Shown here: one piece after another, positions 1 through 5,351 of the stretch | Position numbering within the stretch: the stretch's first letter is position 1 | Layout of the letters: every line of letters starts with the position of its first letter | Assembly (NCBI GenBank): GCA_013824385.1 | Contig: PNNU01000238.1 | Location: forward strand, 1-5,820 | Source: Anaerolinea sp. | GTDB taxonomy: Bacteria > Chloroflexota > Anaerolineae > Anaerolineales > Anaerolineaceae | Direction of reading: 5' to 3' | Length of the DNA stretch: 5,820 bases | Position numbers and translations under genes: made by a program | The notes under the pieces: model-generated | Told to the model about the DNA's origin: nothing | What the model saw: only the letters and a program-made list of their open reading frames with translations | The model's database searches: none

Positions 1-857
1 CGTATAGAAGGTGCTTGACCGGGCATCGCAGGCCTAGGAGCCTTCCTGTAATAGGGTGCGTTTTCATTCAAGGCGCGGGCCGCGTCGCCGATTTTCGGGT
101 CTCCGCAGGTTTGCTTGACCCCGCAACGCGGGTCGTGAATGCGCGGGTTGGAAAACATTGGCAGACTGCCCTTGTCATTCCCCATCACCTTGCCCATCCA
201 GCCTCCCACCATAATGGTACCGAATTCGCCGGGTTGCGGTTGATTATCGCAGTTGCCGACCCCATATCCGTTGGCATAGGGTGCGATGGCTGATTTGTGG
301 CCATGATTGGGTTGGCAGGAATCGACCAGGGTGCCATGATTCAAGCCCATCAGATGACCCAATTCGTGCGCTAGGGTGTGGGAGCCGCAGACAAAGTTGA
401 AAACCATCAGTGACTTGGTCAATGATGAAATGGCCTCGCGGGTCTGGTTGACCGCCTGTGCGCGTCCGCAACCGGGTTTGCCATTCTGAGTAAGTCTTTT
501 AACCACCGCCACCGTATAGTCTGCGCCTGTCGCGTGTGCCTGTCGGAAAAGATTGTAAAAACCTTTTTGTTCGTGCTGCATGTCGTCGAGAATCTGGACG
601 GCATCCACGGAGAGGATTGGGGAAAAAGTAACCTCCACCAACTCGGCGTTCAGTTCTACCGCACTGGTTTTATAGTACTGATTTAATTCGGCTACATAGG
701 TGTTGAGCTTGATTTTGGTGGCCGTCTGTTGAGCGGCGTCACGTCCGAGATCTTCGCTAACCACAAAACGGATACTAATGTGCGTCGCGGTTTGGGCTTC
801 GATGGCAGAACACAGTGCCATGGCCACGCCAAGCACCAGATATCTCCATGGAATCAT
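1..857 (-). CDS. Secreted reprolysin-like (M12-type metzincin) zinc metalloprotease, C-terminus cut by window edge
   Basis: The minus-strand frame is open from ATG at 857 to the window edge, giving 285 visible residues. Residues 1-21 look like a Sec signal peptide: Arg5, a hydrophobic run LVLGVAMALC, then SAIEA before a probable cut near residue 21. The zinc site HELGHLMGLNH (164-174) fits HExxHxxGxxH, with Glu165 as catalytic base, and GTIM at 213-216 is the probable Met-turn. Downstream, FSNPRI (235-240) and ARALNENAP (260-268) resemble the end of the catalytic domain in bacterial reprolysin-like proteases. Cysteines 130, 157, 181, 203, 245 and 251 could form disulfides after export. The start is supported by AAAGGG seven bases upstream. 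It sits two bases after the 812-residue gene, so it is probably the second gene of that operon and translationally coupled. No RTX repeats are visible. The protease call is confident; the substrate is unknown and the C-terminus is missing. Confidence 0.9.
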   Translation of the reverse strand, partial: MIPWRYLVLGVAMALCSAIEAQTATHISIRFVVSEDLGRDAAQQTATKIKLNTYVAELNQYYKTSAVELNAELVEVTFSPILSVDAVQILDDMQHEQKGFYNLFRQAHATGADYTVAVVKRLTQNGKPGCGRAQAVNQTREAISSLTKSLMVFNFVCGSHTLAHELGHLMGLNHGTLVDSCQPNHGHKSAIAPYANGYGVGNCDNQPQPGEFGTIMVGGWMGKVMGNDKGSLPMFSNPRIHDPRCGVKQTCGDPKIGDAARALNENAPYYRKAPRPAMPGQAPSI

Positions 858-859
858 GA

Positions 860-3298
860 TTATGCCCTTTTTTTCAATCGCGTGGAGATAAATCCGGCAA
901 TGGCCAAAGCCCGCTGGCGGCGCAACGCTTCCTTGGGTCTTTCCAGCAGCACACGGATTTCTTTGGTAAATTTGATGATCCCCATCAGGGTGATCCATTT
1001 GGTCAGCATTTTGTTTTCGGATATGGTCAATGGATTATGCGTGGCATAGTGGTTGACAAAGGCGTCGAAGCGGGTGAAATCCGCCATGTGGACGTATTTT
1101 TCTGCCAGAGAGAACTCGAATCCCCCGTCGAGGACATCAAGCAGGCGTGGTCCGTAATAGCAGTTATTGAAATCAAAGAAGCAGGCGTCGCCGTTTTGGT
1201 TGATCATCACGTTCTTGGGGGTGACATCGCCGTGATTGTGAACTGCGGGACTGCTGGAATACATTTTTTTACGGTAGGCCTTGTCCAGAAAGGGTTTTAT
1301 CCAAAGCGCAAGCCGGTCGAAGGCCTCTACCACGTCGGCAGCCAGGGTGGTGTTACGGTGGAAGATGTCGAAACAGGGCAGCCAAATCTGGCAGACATCC
1401 TCGAACGTAAATGTGGTGGTCAACGCCATTGGGTCATCCAATTGCACACGATGCATATGAGCCAATGCCGCACCGATTTTCTCCAGGGGATATTCGGGAC
1501 GGGACAGCACCGCCCCGTGGATGTATTCGAATAAGAGTGCCGGATAACCCTCCGTGGTGGTATCGGCCCCGGCAATGGGCCGGAAGATCTCCGCCGTCAC
1601 CACACCGCGCGCCATGAGTTTGGAGATGAGTTCGGCTTCATAGGCGGTGTGCTCGGCAATGCGGGTGTTTTTGTAGTTGCCAGCCACCTTGAACAACTTG
1701 AGAACGGCTATCCGGTCCCCAGCAAAGACCTTGTAAAGGAGATTCTCGGTGGACATCTTCATGGGTTCTACGATCACCTGTGGGAAGTTGTAACGCTGGG
1801 CAAGTTGGCGAGCGATTCTTTGTTCAGGGCCTTCAACGGTGATGACGCCATTCTGGCTGCGGTCAAAGAACATTTTGGCTGAGAATTTGCGTAAGAAGGC
1901 GTTCTTGGCGTCATCCTTCTTCTGGGATGGCAGGAACATATAGGCATCCACGAGATGATGTACAAAAGGGATATGGGGATGGCGTGAGGCCCATTCCCCG
2001 GCCCCTTGGGTCAGGGGAATCTGGGTGACGTGATAGACAGCGCAACCGCTGGTGGAGGATTCCGGATTGATCAAACGCCAGTTGGTGGGAATATGCATCT
2101 CCCGTTCCGGGTGGATTTCGACAAGAATATCGATATCCGAACCGAGTTTGGCATTGAGTCCATGGACAAACGGTACGCGGTAGTACCCCATGTTGCCCCG
2201 CAATGTCGAGCCCATCAGGTAGATCTTGTCCACTGCGCCGCGGGAGGCGATCTCTTTGTGGAGCGTTTCTGTCACCAGCTTTTGCATGGCGGCCTGCTCG
2301 TCGGCCGCAAACTGGATCTTGTCGGGCTTGATGAATGACAACCCGAGATGCCCCAATAATGCGGCCCATGTCTTGTACATGATTTTAGCCTCATTCGCGC
2401 CAGCGGGCGCCTGGCTATAGGGAAAAATGACCTGCTCACTGGATGCCGTAAACAGCCAGTATTGCATGTCAGTCATCACATGCAACGGTGGATTGGCTAA
2501 GAGGGCATAATAGATATCCAGAACTTGTAGTTTGATCCGGTTCACCAGGTTGGGATTCATACCAGCCCCCTGGCGGGCCAGAAAATCAATGAGAGGTTCT
2601 GTCTGTTTTAAGCCACGCAAACGCTGATAATCCATGGGGACACCCTTCTTGTCCCTCGTGACCAGCACCTTGAGCTTTGCCCCCTGATAGCATAAGCCAT
2701 TCGTCGTTGTTTCCTCGGTAAAACCGATCAACTTGAAAACTTCCCGGATTTTGGGCAGATGATAGGCGGCGACGAGCAGGGCCAACACCTCGTTGGGCAC
2801 GTTGCCGGCATCCAACATGAAATCCAGATCATTCGCCTCCAACAGTTCCAGCACTTCGTTATAGGTTGTGGCGTACGGGCCATCTATATCCAGATGCCCG
2901 AACAGCTTCACCATCTGGCGAAAGTCCGCCTCGTCGATCAAGAATTTGAAGTTGCGATAATGGAAATGATAGCCGTCACTGCACGCTTCCAACGAGAGGC
3001 GCTGGGGGTGATATTTGACATTGGCATTGAGTTGCGATTCAGTCCAGATGCGCACACCATCCTGGTTGGCATTGGCCAGTTTGCCATCCTGGTAGTTTGT
3101 CTGCCGGATGACGGCTAGCAGTTCTTGCGACTGCTTGCCAAACGTCTCGCAAATGTTTTCGAATTCATCCCGACTCAGCTCGATGCGCAAATCACGGAAA
3201 TGAAAATGGATGTTTTCTTCCATATCAAGGAATAGATTACGGTGGCGCGGTTTGCTCAAAATCTCACCACGATAGAGTAGCTTCTTGGTTACTCCCAT
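860..3298 (-). CDS. Multidomain protein: HFHxR repeats, NTase core and APH-like kinase (812 aa)
   Basis: Residues 30-54 and 110-134 are two copies of a segment beginning I/Y-HFH-F/Y-R, exactly 80 residues apart. Residues about 140-340 match nothing I recognise. Residues 355-395 carry an NTase core: GSTLRG (363-368) and SDID (387-390), whose two aspartates should bind metal; the third carboxylate is not obvious. Residues about 505-780 form an APH/choline-kinase-like fold: Lys534 in AVLKLFK (ATP), Glu554, hinge FEYIHG (590-595), catalytic loop HGDVTPKN (689-696, Asp691 and Asn696), and metal-binding Asp709 in FFDFNN. No signal peptide is seen, so it should be cytoplasmic. The family reactions are NMP transfer and phosphoryl transfer, probably onto a small molecule; the substrate is not visible. 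The ATG at 3298 has AAGG eight bases upstream; Met26 has no such site. It is probably first in an operon with the protease and is served by the promoter at 3411-3440. Confidence 0.85.
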   Translation of the reverse strand: MGVTKKLLYRGEILSKPRHRNLFLDMEENIHFHFRDLRIELSRDEFENICETFGKQSQELLAVIRQTNYQDGKLANANQDGVRIWTESQLNANVKYHPQRLSLEACSDGYHFHYRNFKFLIDEADFRQMVKLFGHLDIDGPYATTYNEVLELLEANDLDFMLDAGNVPNEVLALLVAAYHLPKIREVFKLIGFTEETTTNGLCYQGAKLKVLVTRDKKGVPMDYQRLRGLKQTEPLIDFLARQGAGMNPNLVNRIKLQVLDIYYALLANPPLHVMTDMQYWLFTASSEQVIFPYSQAPAGANEAKIMYKTWAALLGHLGLSFIKPDKIQFAADEQAAMQKLVTETLHKEIASRGAVDKIYLMGSTLRGNMGYYRVPFVHGLNAKLGSDIDILVEIHPEREMHIPTNWRLINPESSTSGCAVYHVTQIPLTQGAGEWASRHPHIPFVHHLVDAYMFLPSQKKDDAKNAFLRKFSAKMFFDRSQNGVITVEGPEQRIARQLAQRYNFPQVIVEPMKMSTENLLYKVFAGDRIAVLKLFKVAGNYKNTRIAEHTAYEAELISKLMARGVVTAEIFRPIAGADTTTEGYPALLFEYIHGAVLSRPEYPLEKIGAALAHMHRVQLDDPMALTTTFTFEDVCQIWLPCFDIFHRNTTLAADVVEAFDRLALWIKPFLDKAYRKKMYSSSPAVHNHGDVTPKNVMINQNGDACFFDFNNCYYGPRLLDVLDGGFEFSLAEKYVHMADFTRFDAFVNHYATHNPLTISENKMLTKWITLMGIIKFTKEIRVLLERPKEALRRQRALAIAGFISTRLKKRA
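865..870 (-). promoter_or_regulatory. Ribosome binding site of the metalloprotease
   Basis: AAAGGG on the minus strand lies seven bases before the ATG at 857, inside the last codons of the upstream 812-residue gene. Its position supports both the chosen start and translational coupling of the two genes. Confidence 0.65.
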
Positions 3299-3390
3299 AT
3301 TTTGTGCCTTCAGCGAGAATTAATTAATATTGACAGGAGTCTTTGTCTCAGGGGGATCATCGTCCACGATTATTATAATTATTGATAATA

Positions 3391-3452
3391 GCATTGTTTT
3401 TTACGGTCGGAGCATAAAACAAGATCATTTTATATGTCAAGGGAAAACTGGC
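3391..3452. repeat. Direct repeat copy A, containing the promoter of the NTase-kinase operon
   Basis: This block aligns with 4787-4847 in the same orientation with only small indels. Both copies share GCATTG, a T-run, CG[GA]TCGGAGCATAA, then GATCATTT, then GTCAAGG and GAAAACTGGC. By eye roughly four bases in five match. Each copy lies just upstream of a minus-strand gene, so the block is best explained as a duplicated promoter region. No transposase or flanking mobile-element ends are seen. Confidence 0.8.
3411..3440 (-). promoter_or_regulatory. Sigma-70-like promoter for the NTase-kinase/protease operon
   Basis: Read on the minus strand, TTGACA (3440-3435) is a perfect -35 box and TATGCT (3416-3411) a four-of-six -10 box, separated by 18 bp. 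Both boxes fall inside the direct repeat and are conserved in the copy upstream of the radical SAM gene, which strengthens the call. Transcription would start near 3404. Confidence 0.6.
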
Positions 3453-3457
3453 AATAA

Positions 3458-3476
3458 ATCCAACAAAATGTTGGAT
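3458..3476. repeat. Perfect 8-bp inverted repeat with a 3-nt loop, upstream of the operon promoter
   Basis: ATCCAACA and TGTTGGAT flank AAA. Its centre lies about 27 bp upstream of the -35 box of the NTase-kinase promoter. It is absent from the otherwise similar block upstream of the radical SAM gene. It could be an operator for a dimeric regulator. On the minus strand it is followed by TTATT, so a weak terminator for readthrough from the radical SAM gene is the alternative. Confidence 0.4.
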
Positions 3477-3727
3477 ACGGTACCGAAGATTACGGAAAGG
3501 ATGTGGCGAGCCGATTCTGGTCTCGAAAAATTTGAGCAAACGACGCTCAACCTCAAGTCAAGGCATTGCAGCTCTTCTTGAGTCGCATTCCCCATGGCAG
3601 TGGTGATCATACCGATTCATGTCGTATGGCAAACGAGGGTCTTCCGTGGATAACGATCATTGTCATTGCTATGTGGCCTTGATTCGCAAAACCTTAGAAA
3701 ATAAACTCTAATCACCAAACAGGCTAT

Positions 3728-3750
3728 AAGGCCCTCTACGGAAGAGCCTT
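3728..3750 (-). terminator. Possible weak terminator hairpin at the end of the radical SAM gene
   Basis: On the minus strand AAGGCTCT can pair with the AGGGCCTT side around a short loop, giving about eight pairs with one G-U. The hairpin overlaps the stop codon. There is no U-run after it, so intrinsic termination is doubtful; it may only stabilise the 3' end. Confidence 0.25.
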
Positions 3751-4737
3751 ACGATAGCGTGCAAGAAATTCATCCGCGATGCTCTCAAGGTAGTCTACAT
3801 GTTCCTGTTTGTCAAAAATGGCCTCGCAGAGTTCACAAATGACGGAAAAATTGGACGGCAGTTCACATTTCTTGCTGAGCTCCTCATAAATTTCGTTCAA
3901 GGGAGCCACGGTCAAATAACGGGTAACCGTGTGGTTTTGGGCCTGATCGAGAATTTCGGCGACGGAATGCGTGTTGACATTTCCAACAGAAATGTTTTTT
4001 ATATAACGATTGAATCCACAGCATGGCATCACCTCACCTTCCGGTGCGACTATAAAGCGGTTGATTGAGTTGCATTTCCTGAAGCTGGCAATGGCCTTTG
4101 GAGTAACCGGCATGCCCGAAAGTTCCTTCCAACGTCCCACATTGGCAATACACCTACGGACGTGCAGATCATAAGCATGTTCCGGTACCTTCTGTTCTAC
4201 CATATAAGCCTTGAATTGATCTATCAAGGATTTCCGTTCAGGAGTGACCTCAAAATCGATGTATAATGGTTTTGAAAATAAGTTATAATATTCATTGGCT
4301 ATATTGCGCACATGGGTCCACTCTAAAAATTCCATGTGAAACTCACCCGCGCTGATACTCACACGATCCTTCGGTGGAGAAAAGCCCGCGTCAATCAATT
4401 GGTTTAATACATGTTTTGTTGACTTAACGGTTTTTCCCCAATAACCATTACTCACAATGCCGATACTGGAATAACCCAAATCGCGGGATCGCCGGATACA
4501 CTTGTAAAGTGTTGGAGCAAATAGAAATACCTCACCACCACTAAAACCAACTGATTTAAATCCGTTTTCGTGACATTGATCAATCACATTCAGGAGTCGT
4601 TCCTCTTCCATAGTGATTTCGCTTTTTGCGGTTGAAATGTTGTAACAAAAACGACAGTTGATATTACATTTATAGCTCACACGCAAGCCCAAGGACGATG
4701 GTGTGTAAATTCGGTATTGCTGTTGAATGGATTCCAT
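3736..4737 (-). CDS. Radical SAM protein with SPASM-like C-terminal cysteines (333 aa)
   Basis: Cys24, Cys28 and Cys31 (CNINCRFC) fit the CxxxCxxC motif that binds the radical SAM [4Fe-4S] cluster, and SGGEV at 66-70 is the GGE motif that contacts SAM. A C-terminal cysteine set (Cys222, the pair 239/240 in GEVMPCCG, Cys291, and 301/304 as CELC) with SVGNV at 250-254 resembles a SPASM/twitch domain that holds auxiliary clusters. SPASM enzymes often modify peptides, but others act on small molecules. I cannot assign a substrate and saw no clear precursor peptide beside it. The frame extends 27 codons upstream to 4818, but those codons overlap the predicted -10 box, so I chose ATG 4737. Its Shine-Dalgarno is weak (an A-rich stretch only). 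By eye the gene is more AT-rich than the 812-residue gene, which hints at separate origin. The stop is TAG at 3738-3736. Confidence 0.88.
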   Translation of the reverse strand: MESIQQQYRIYTPSSLGLRVSYKCNINCRFCYNISTAKSEITMEEERLLNVIDQCHENGFKSVGFSGGEVFLFAPTLYKCIRRSRDLGYSSIGIVSNGYWGKTVKSTKHVLNQLIDAGFSPPKDRVSISAGEFHMEFLEWTHVRNIANEYYNLFSKPLYIDFEVTPERKSLIDQFKAYMVEQKVPEHAYDLHVRRCIANVGRWKELSGMPVTPKAIASFRKCNSINRFIVAPEGEVMPCCGFNRYIKNISVGNVNTHSVAEILDQAQNHTVTRYLTVAPLNEIYEELSKKCELPSNFSVICELCEAIFDKQEHVDYLESIADEFLARYRKALP

Positions 4738-4786
4738 GTTTAAAGATCTTTTCACAAAAAAACTAATGATGAACCAGCGCACCAAG

Positions 4787-4847
4787 GCATTGCTTTTTGA
4801 CGATCGGAGCATAATCAATGATCATTTGTAAGTCAAGGAAAACTGGC
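4787..4847. repeat. Direct repeat copy B, containing the promoter of the radical SAM gene
   Basis: This is the partner of 3391-3452. It has one extra G after the T-run and is about one base shorter between the two promoter boxes. The T-run, the -10 and -35 boxes and GAAAACTGGC are all kept. Confidence 0.8.
4808..4836 (-). promoter_or_regulatory. Sigma-70-like promoter for the radical SAM gene
   Basis: On the minus strand, TTGACT (4836-4831) and TATGCT (4813-4808) are 17 bp apart. Transcription would begin near 4801, leaving a leader of about 64 nt before ATG 4737. The spacer contains the perfect palindrome AATGATCATT (4818-4827), a possible operator and a GATC (Dam) site. In copy A the palindrome is imperfect. 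Confidence 0.6.
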
Positions 4848-4862
4848 GACTTGAAAACTGGC
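4838..4862. repeat. Tandem 10-bp repeat GAAAACTGGC upstream of the radical SAM promoter
   Basis: GAAAACTGGC occurs at 4838-4847 and again at 4853-4862, spaced by 15 bp, directly upstream of the -35 box when read on the minus strand. A single copy (3443-3452) lies in the same place beside the other promoter. Direct repeats next to a -35 box suit an activator site, but the regulator is unknown. Confidence 0.45.
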
Positions 4863-4945
4863 AACTCTCAAAAATGCTCCTTGGTCTTGGATTGATAGGG
4901 TTAGCGGGGTAAGGAGAAAGATGAGAAGGTAAAGGGGAGTGTACA

Positions 4946-5071
4946 ATGGGAAAATGTCATCCAGGGACCTTAAGTTTTTTAGTGTTCATACCGAATACTC
5001 TATTGAAAGACTCCATTCTGGTTTTTGATAGAGTATTAAAGAGTTTATGTAATAGTGTTTTAGTTTATTAG
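4946..5071 (+). CDS. Possible 41-residue small protein or leader peptide
   Basis: The ATG at 4946 is preceded by GGGGAG with a six-base spacer, a good ribosome binding site, and the frame runs 41 codons to TAG at 5069-5071. The peptide begins MGKCHPG, has hydrophobic stretches, and carries Cys4 and Cys35. Just before it, a better site (AAGGAG, 4911-4916) serves a three-codon frame MRR at 4921-4932. I recognise no family. The codons are AT-rich, and the frame contains the long inverted repeat at 4994-5037, so chance is a real possibility. It could be a leader peptide for downstream expression, or a small substrate for the divergent radical SAM enzyme; both are speculation. Confidence 0.25.
   Translation: MGKCHPGTLSFLVFIPNTLLKDSILVFDRVLKSLCNSVLVY
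4994..5037. repeat. Long inverted repeat capable of forming a hairpin
   Basis: AATACTCTAT (4994-5003) and ATAGAGTATT (5028-5037) are perfect reverse complements. As plus-strand RNA the stem can extend six more pairs, including three G-U pairs, to about 16 bp with a 12-nt loop. No T-run follows on either side, so it does not look like a standard terminator. It may be an operator or an mRNA structure within the small frame. Confidence 0.5.
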
Positions 5072-5122
5072 TCAATTTTGCTTTTTTTAAAATTTTTCCT
5101 ATACCCATGTTGTCATTAGACA

Positions 5123-5242
5123 TTGACGGGGGTATTTATTGAACTGAAGAAGATTCTCGATTATGACAACGAAACCATCATCTCCAGTTCGGACTTTTTT
5201 TACTCCTTACGCTCTGATCTAGGGGGCAAAGAAAAAAAGTGA
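5123..5242 (+). pseudogene. Possible remnant of a coding sequence (39 codons, no normal start)
   Basis: A frame from TTG 5123 to TGA 5240-5242 encodes an ordinary-looking protein tail: ELKKILDY, then DNETIISSSDFF, ending GGKEKK, with common codons such as CTG, AAG, AAC and ATC. There is no ATG start and no ribosome binding site. In another frame just upstream, an ATG at 5107 gives an eleven-residue peptide that stops at 5140-5142, so one indel could have broken a longer gene. It may also be chance. I do not recognise the family. Confidence 0.2.
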
Positions 5243-5248
5243 AAAACC

Positions 5249-5264
5249 TGTACTAAGGTACAAT
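5249..5264 (+). promoter_or_regulatory. Small palindrome overlapping a candidate -10 box for the adhesin
   Basis: TGTAC-TAAG-GTACA (5249-5262) is a perfect 5-bp inverted repeat. It overlaps TACAAT (5259-5264), a five-of-six match to the -10 consensus, about 90 bp before the adhesin ATG. No good -35 box lies at 16-18 bp, so the promoter would need an activator or is not real. Confidence 0.3.
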
Positions 5265-5338
5265 AGACTTTGGAAATAAAAAGATATAGTCTGTAACCAT
5301 AGAAAAAGGGGAAAATGATAAAATGCAAATCACTATAT

Positions 5339-5344
5339 GAGGAA
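5339..5344 (+). promoter_or_regulatory. Ribosome binding site of the adhesin
   Basis: GAGGAA lies seven bases before ATG 5352. It sets the adhesin start and is the strongest Shine-Dalgarno attached to a confident gene here. Confidence 0.75.
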
Positions 5345-5351
5345 CTTCATC

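Larger units (their letters stand above)
3299..3735. other. Intergenic regulatory region between the radical SAM gene and the NTase-kinase gene
   Basis: This stretch of about 435 bp holds no gene I can support. It contains the promoter at 3411-3440, a short perfect hairpin at 3458-3476, four copies of GATCAT (3355, 3423, 3605, 3655) and a hairpin next to the radical SAM stop codon. Positions 3480-3720 show no clear coding pattern in either direction. The leader from the predicted transcription start (about 3404) to the start codon at 3298 would be about 105 nt, AT-rich in its first half. Confidence 0.6.
4863..5351. other. AT-rich divergent intergenic region upstream of the adhesin
   Basis: This region of about 490 bp separates the radical SAM promoter from the adhesin. 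No established gene is seen. It holds two low-confidence small reading frames (4946-5071 and 5123-5242), a long inverted repeat, T-rich tracts at 5075-5098, and a small palindrome with a -10-like box near 5249-5264. I looked for a cyclic-di-GMP riboswitch, which would fit an adhesin, and did not recognise one. Confidence 0.5.

Noticed and set aside
244..604. Two minus-strand frames of 75 and 61 codons
   Set aside because: They overlap the metalloprotease in another frame; the protease frame carries the zinc motif, Met-turn and signal peptide.
1037..1534. 165-codon plus-strand reading frame
   Set aside because: It lies antisense to the kinase domain of the 812-residue gene, which has clear catalytic motifs; the plus-strand translation shows no recognisable family and no ribosome binding site.
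1911..2420. Several overlapping frames of 64-152 codons on both strands
   Set aside because: All are alternative frames across the NTase region of the 812-residue gene, whose GS and SDID motifs mark the true frame.
3357..3539. 60-codon minus-strand frame
   Set aside because: It overlaps the predicted -35 and -10 boxes and the hairpin, and the sequence looks non-coding.
3330..3581. 83-codon plus-strand frame in the intergenic region
   Set aside because: It runs through the promoter, the inverted repeat and an AT-rich stretch (a run of Ile codons), has no ribosome binding site and no recognisable family.
3391..4847. Flanking repeats of a transposon carrying the radical SAM gene
   Set aside because: The two blocks are direct repeats around that gene, but they contain promoter boxes, sit just upstream of gene starts, and no transposase or target duplication is seen. 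Promoter duplication explains them better, although recombination between them could delete the radical SAM gene.
5141..5200. Terminator-like arrangement: GAACTG and CAGTTC arms followed by a T-run
   Set aside because: The stem is only six pairs with a loop of about 38 bases and four bases between stem and T-run, so it is unlikely to form or terminate.
4863..5351. Cyclic-di-GMP riboswitch upstream of the adhesin
   Set aside because: Expected from biology, but I could not find the conserved riboswitch core sequence or pairing on either strand.
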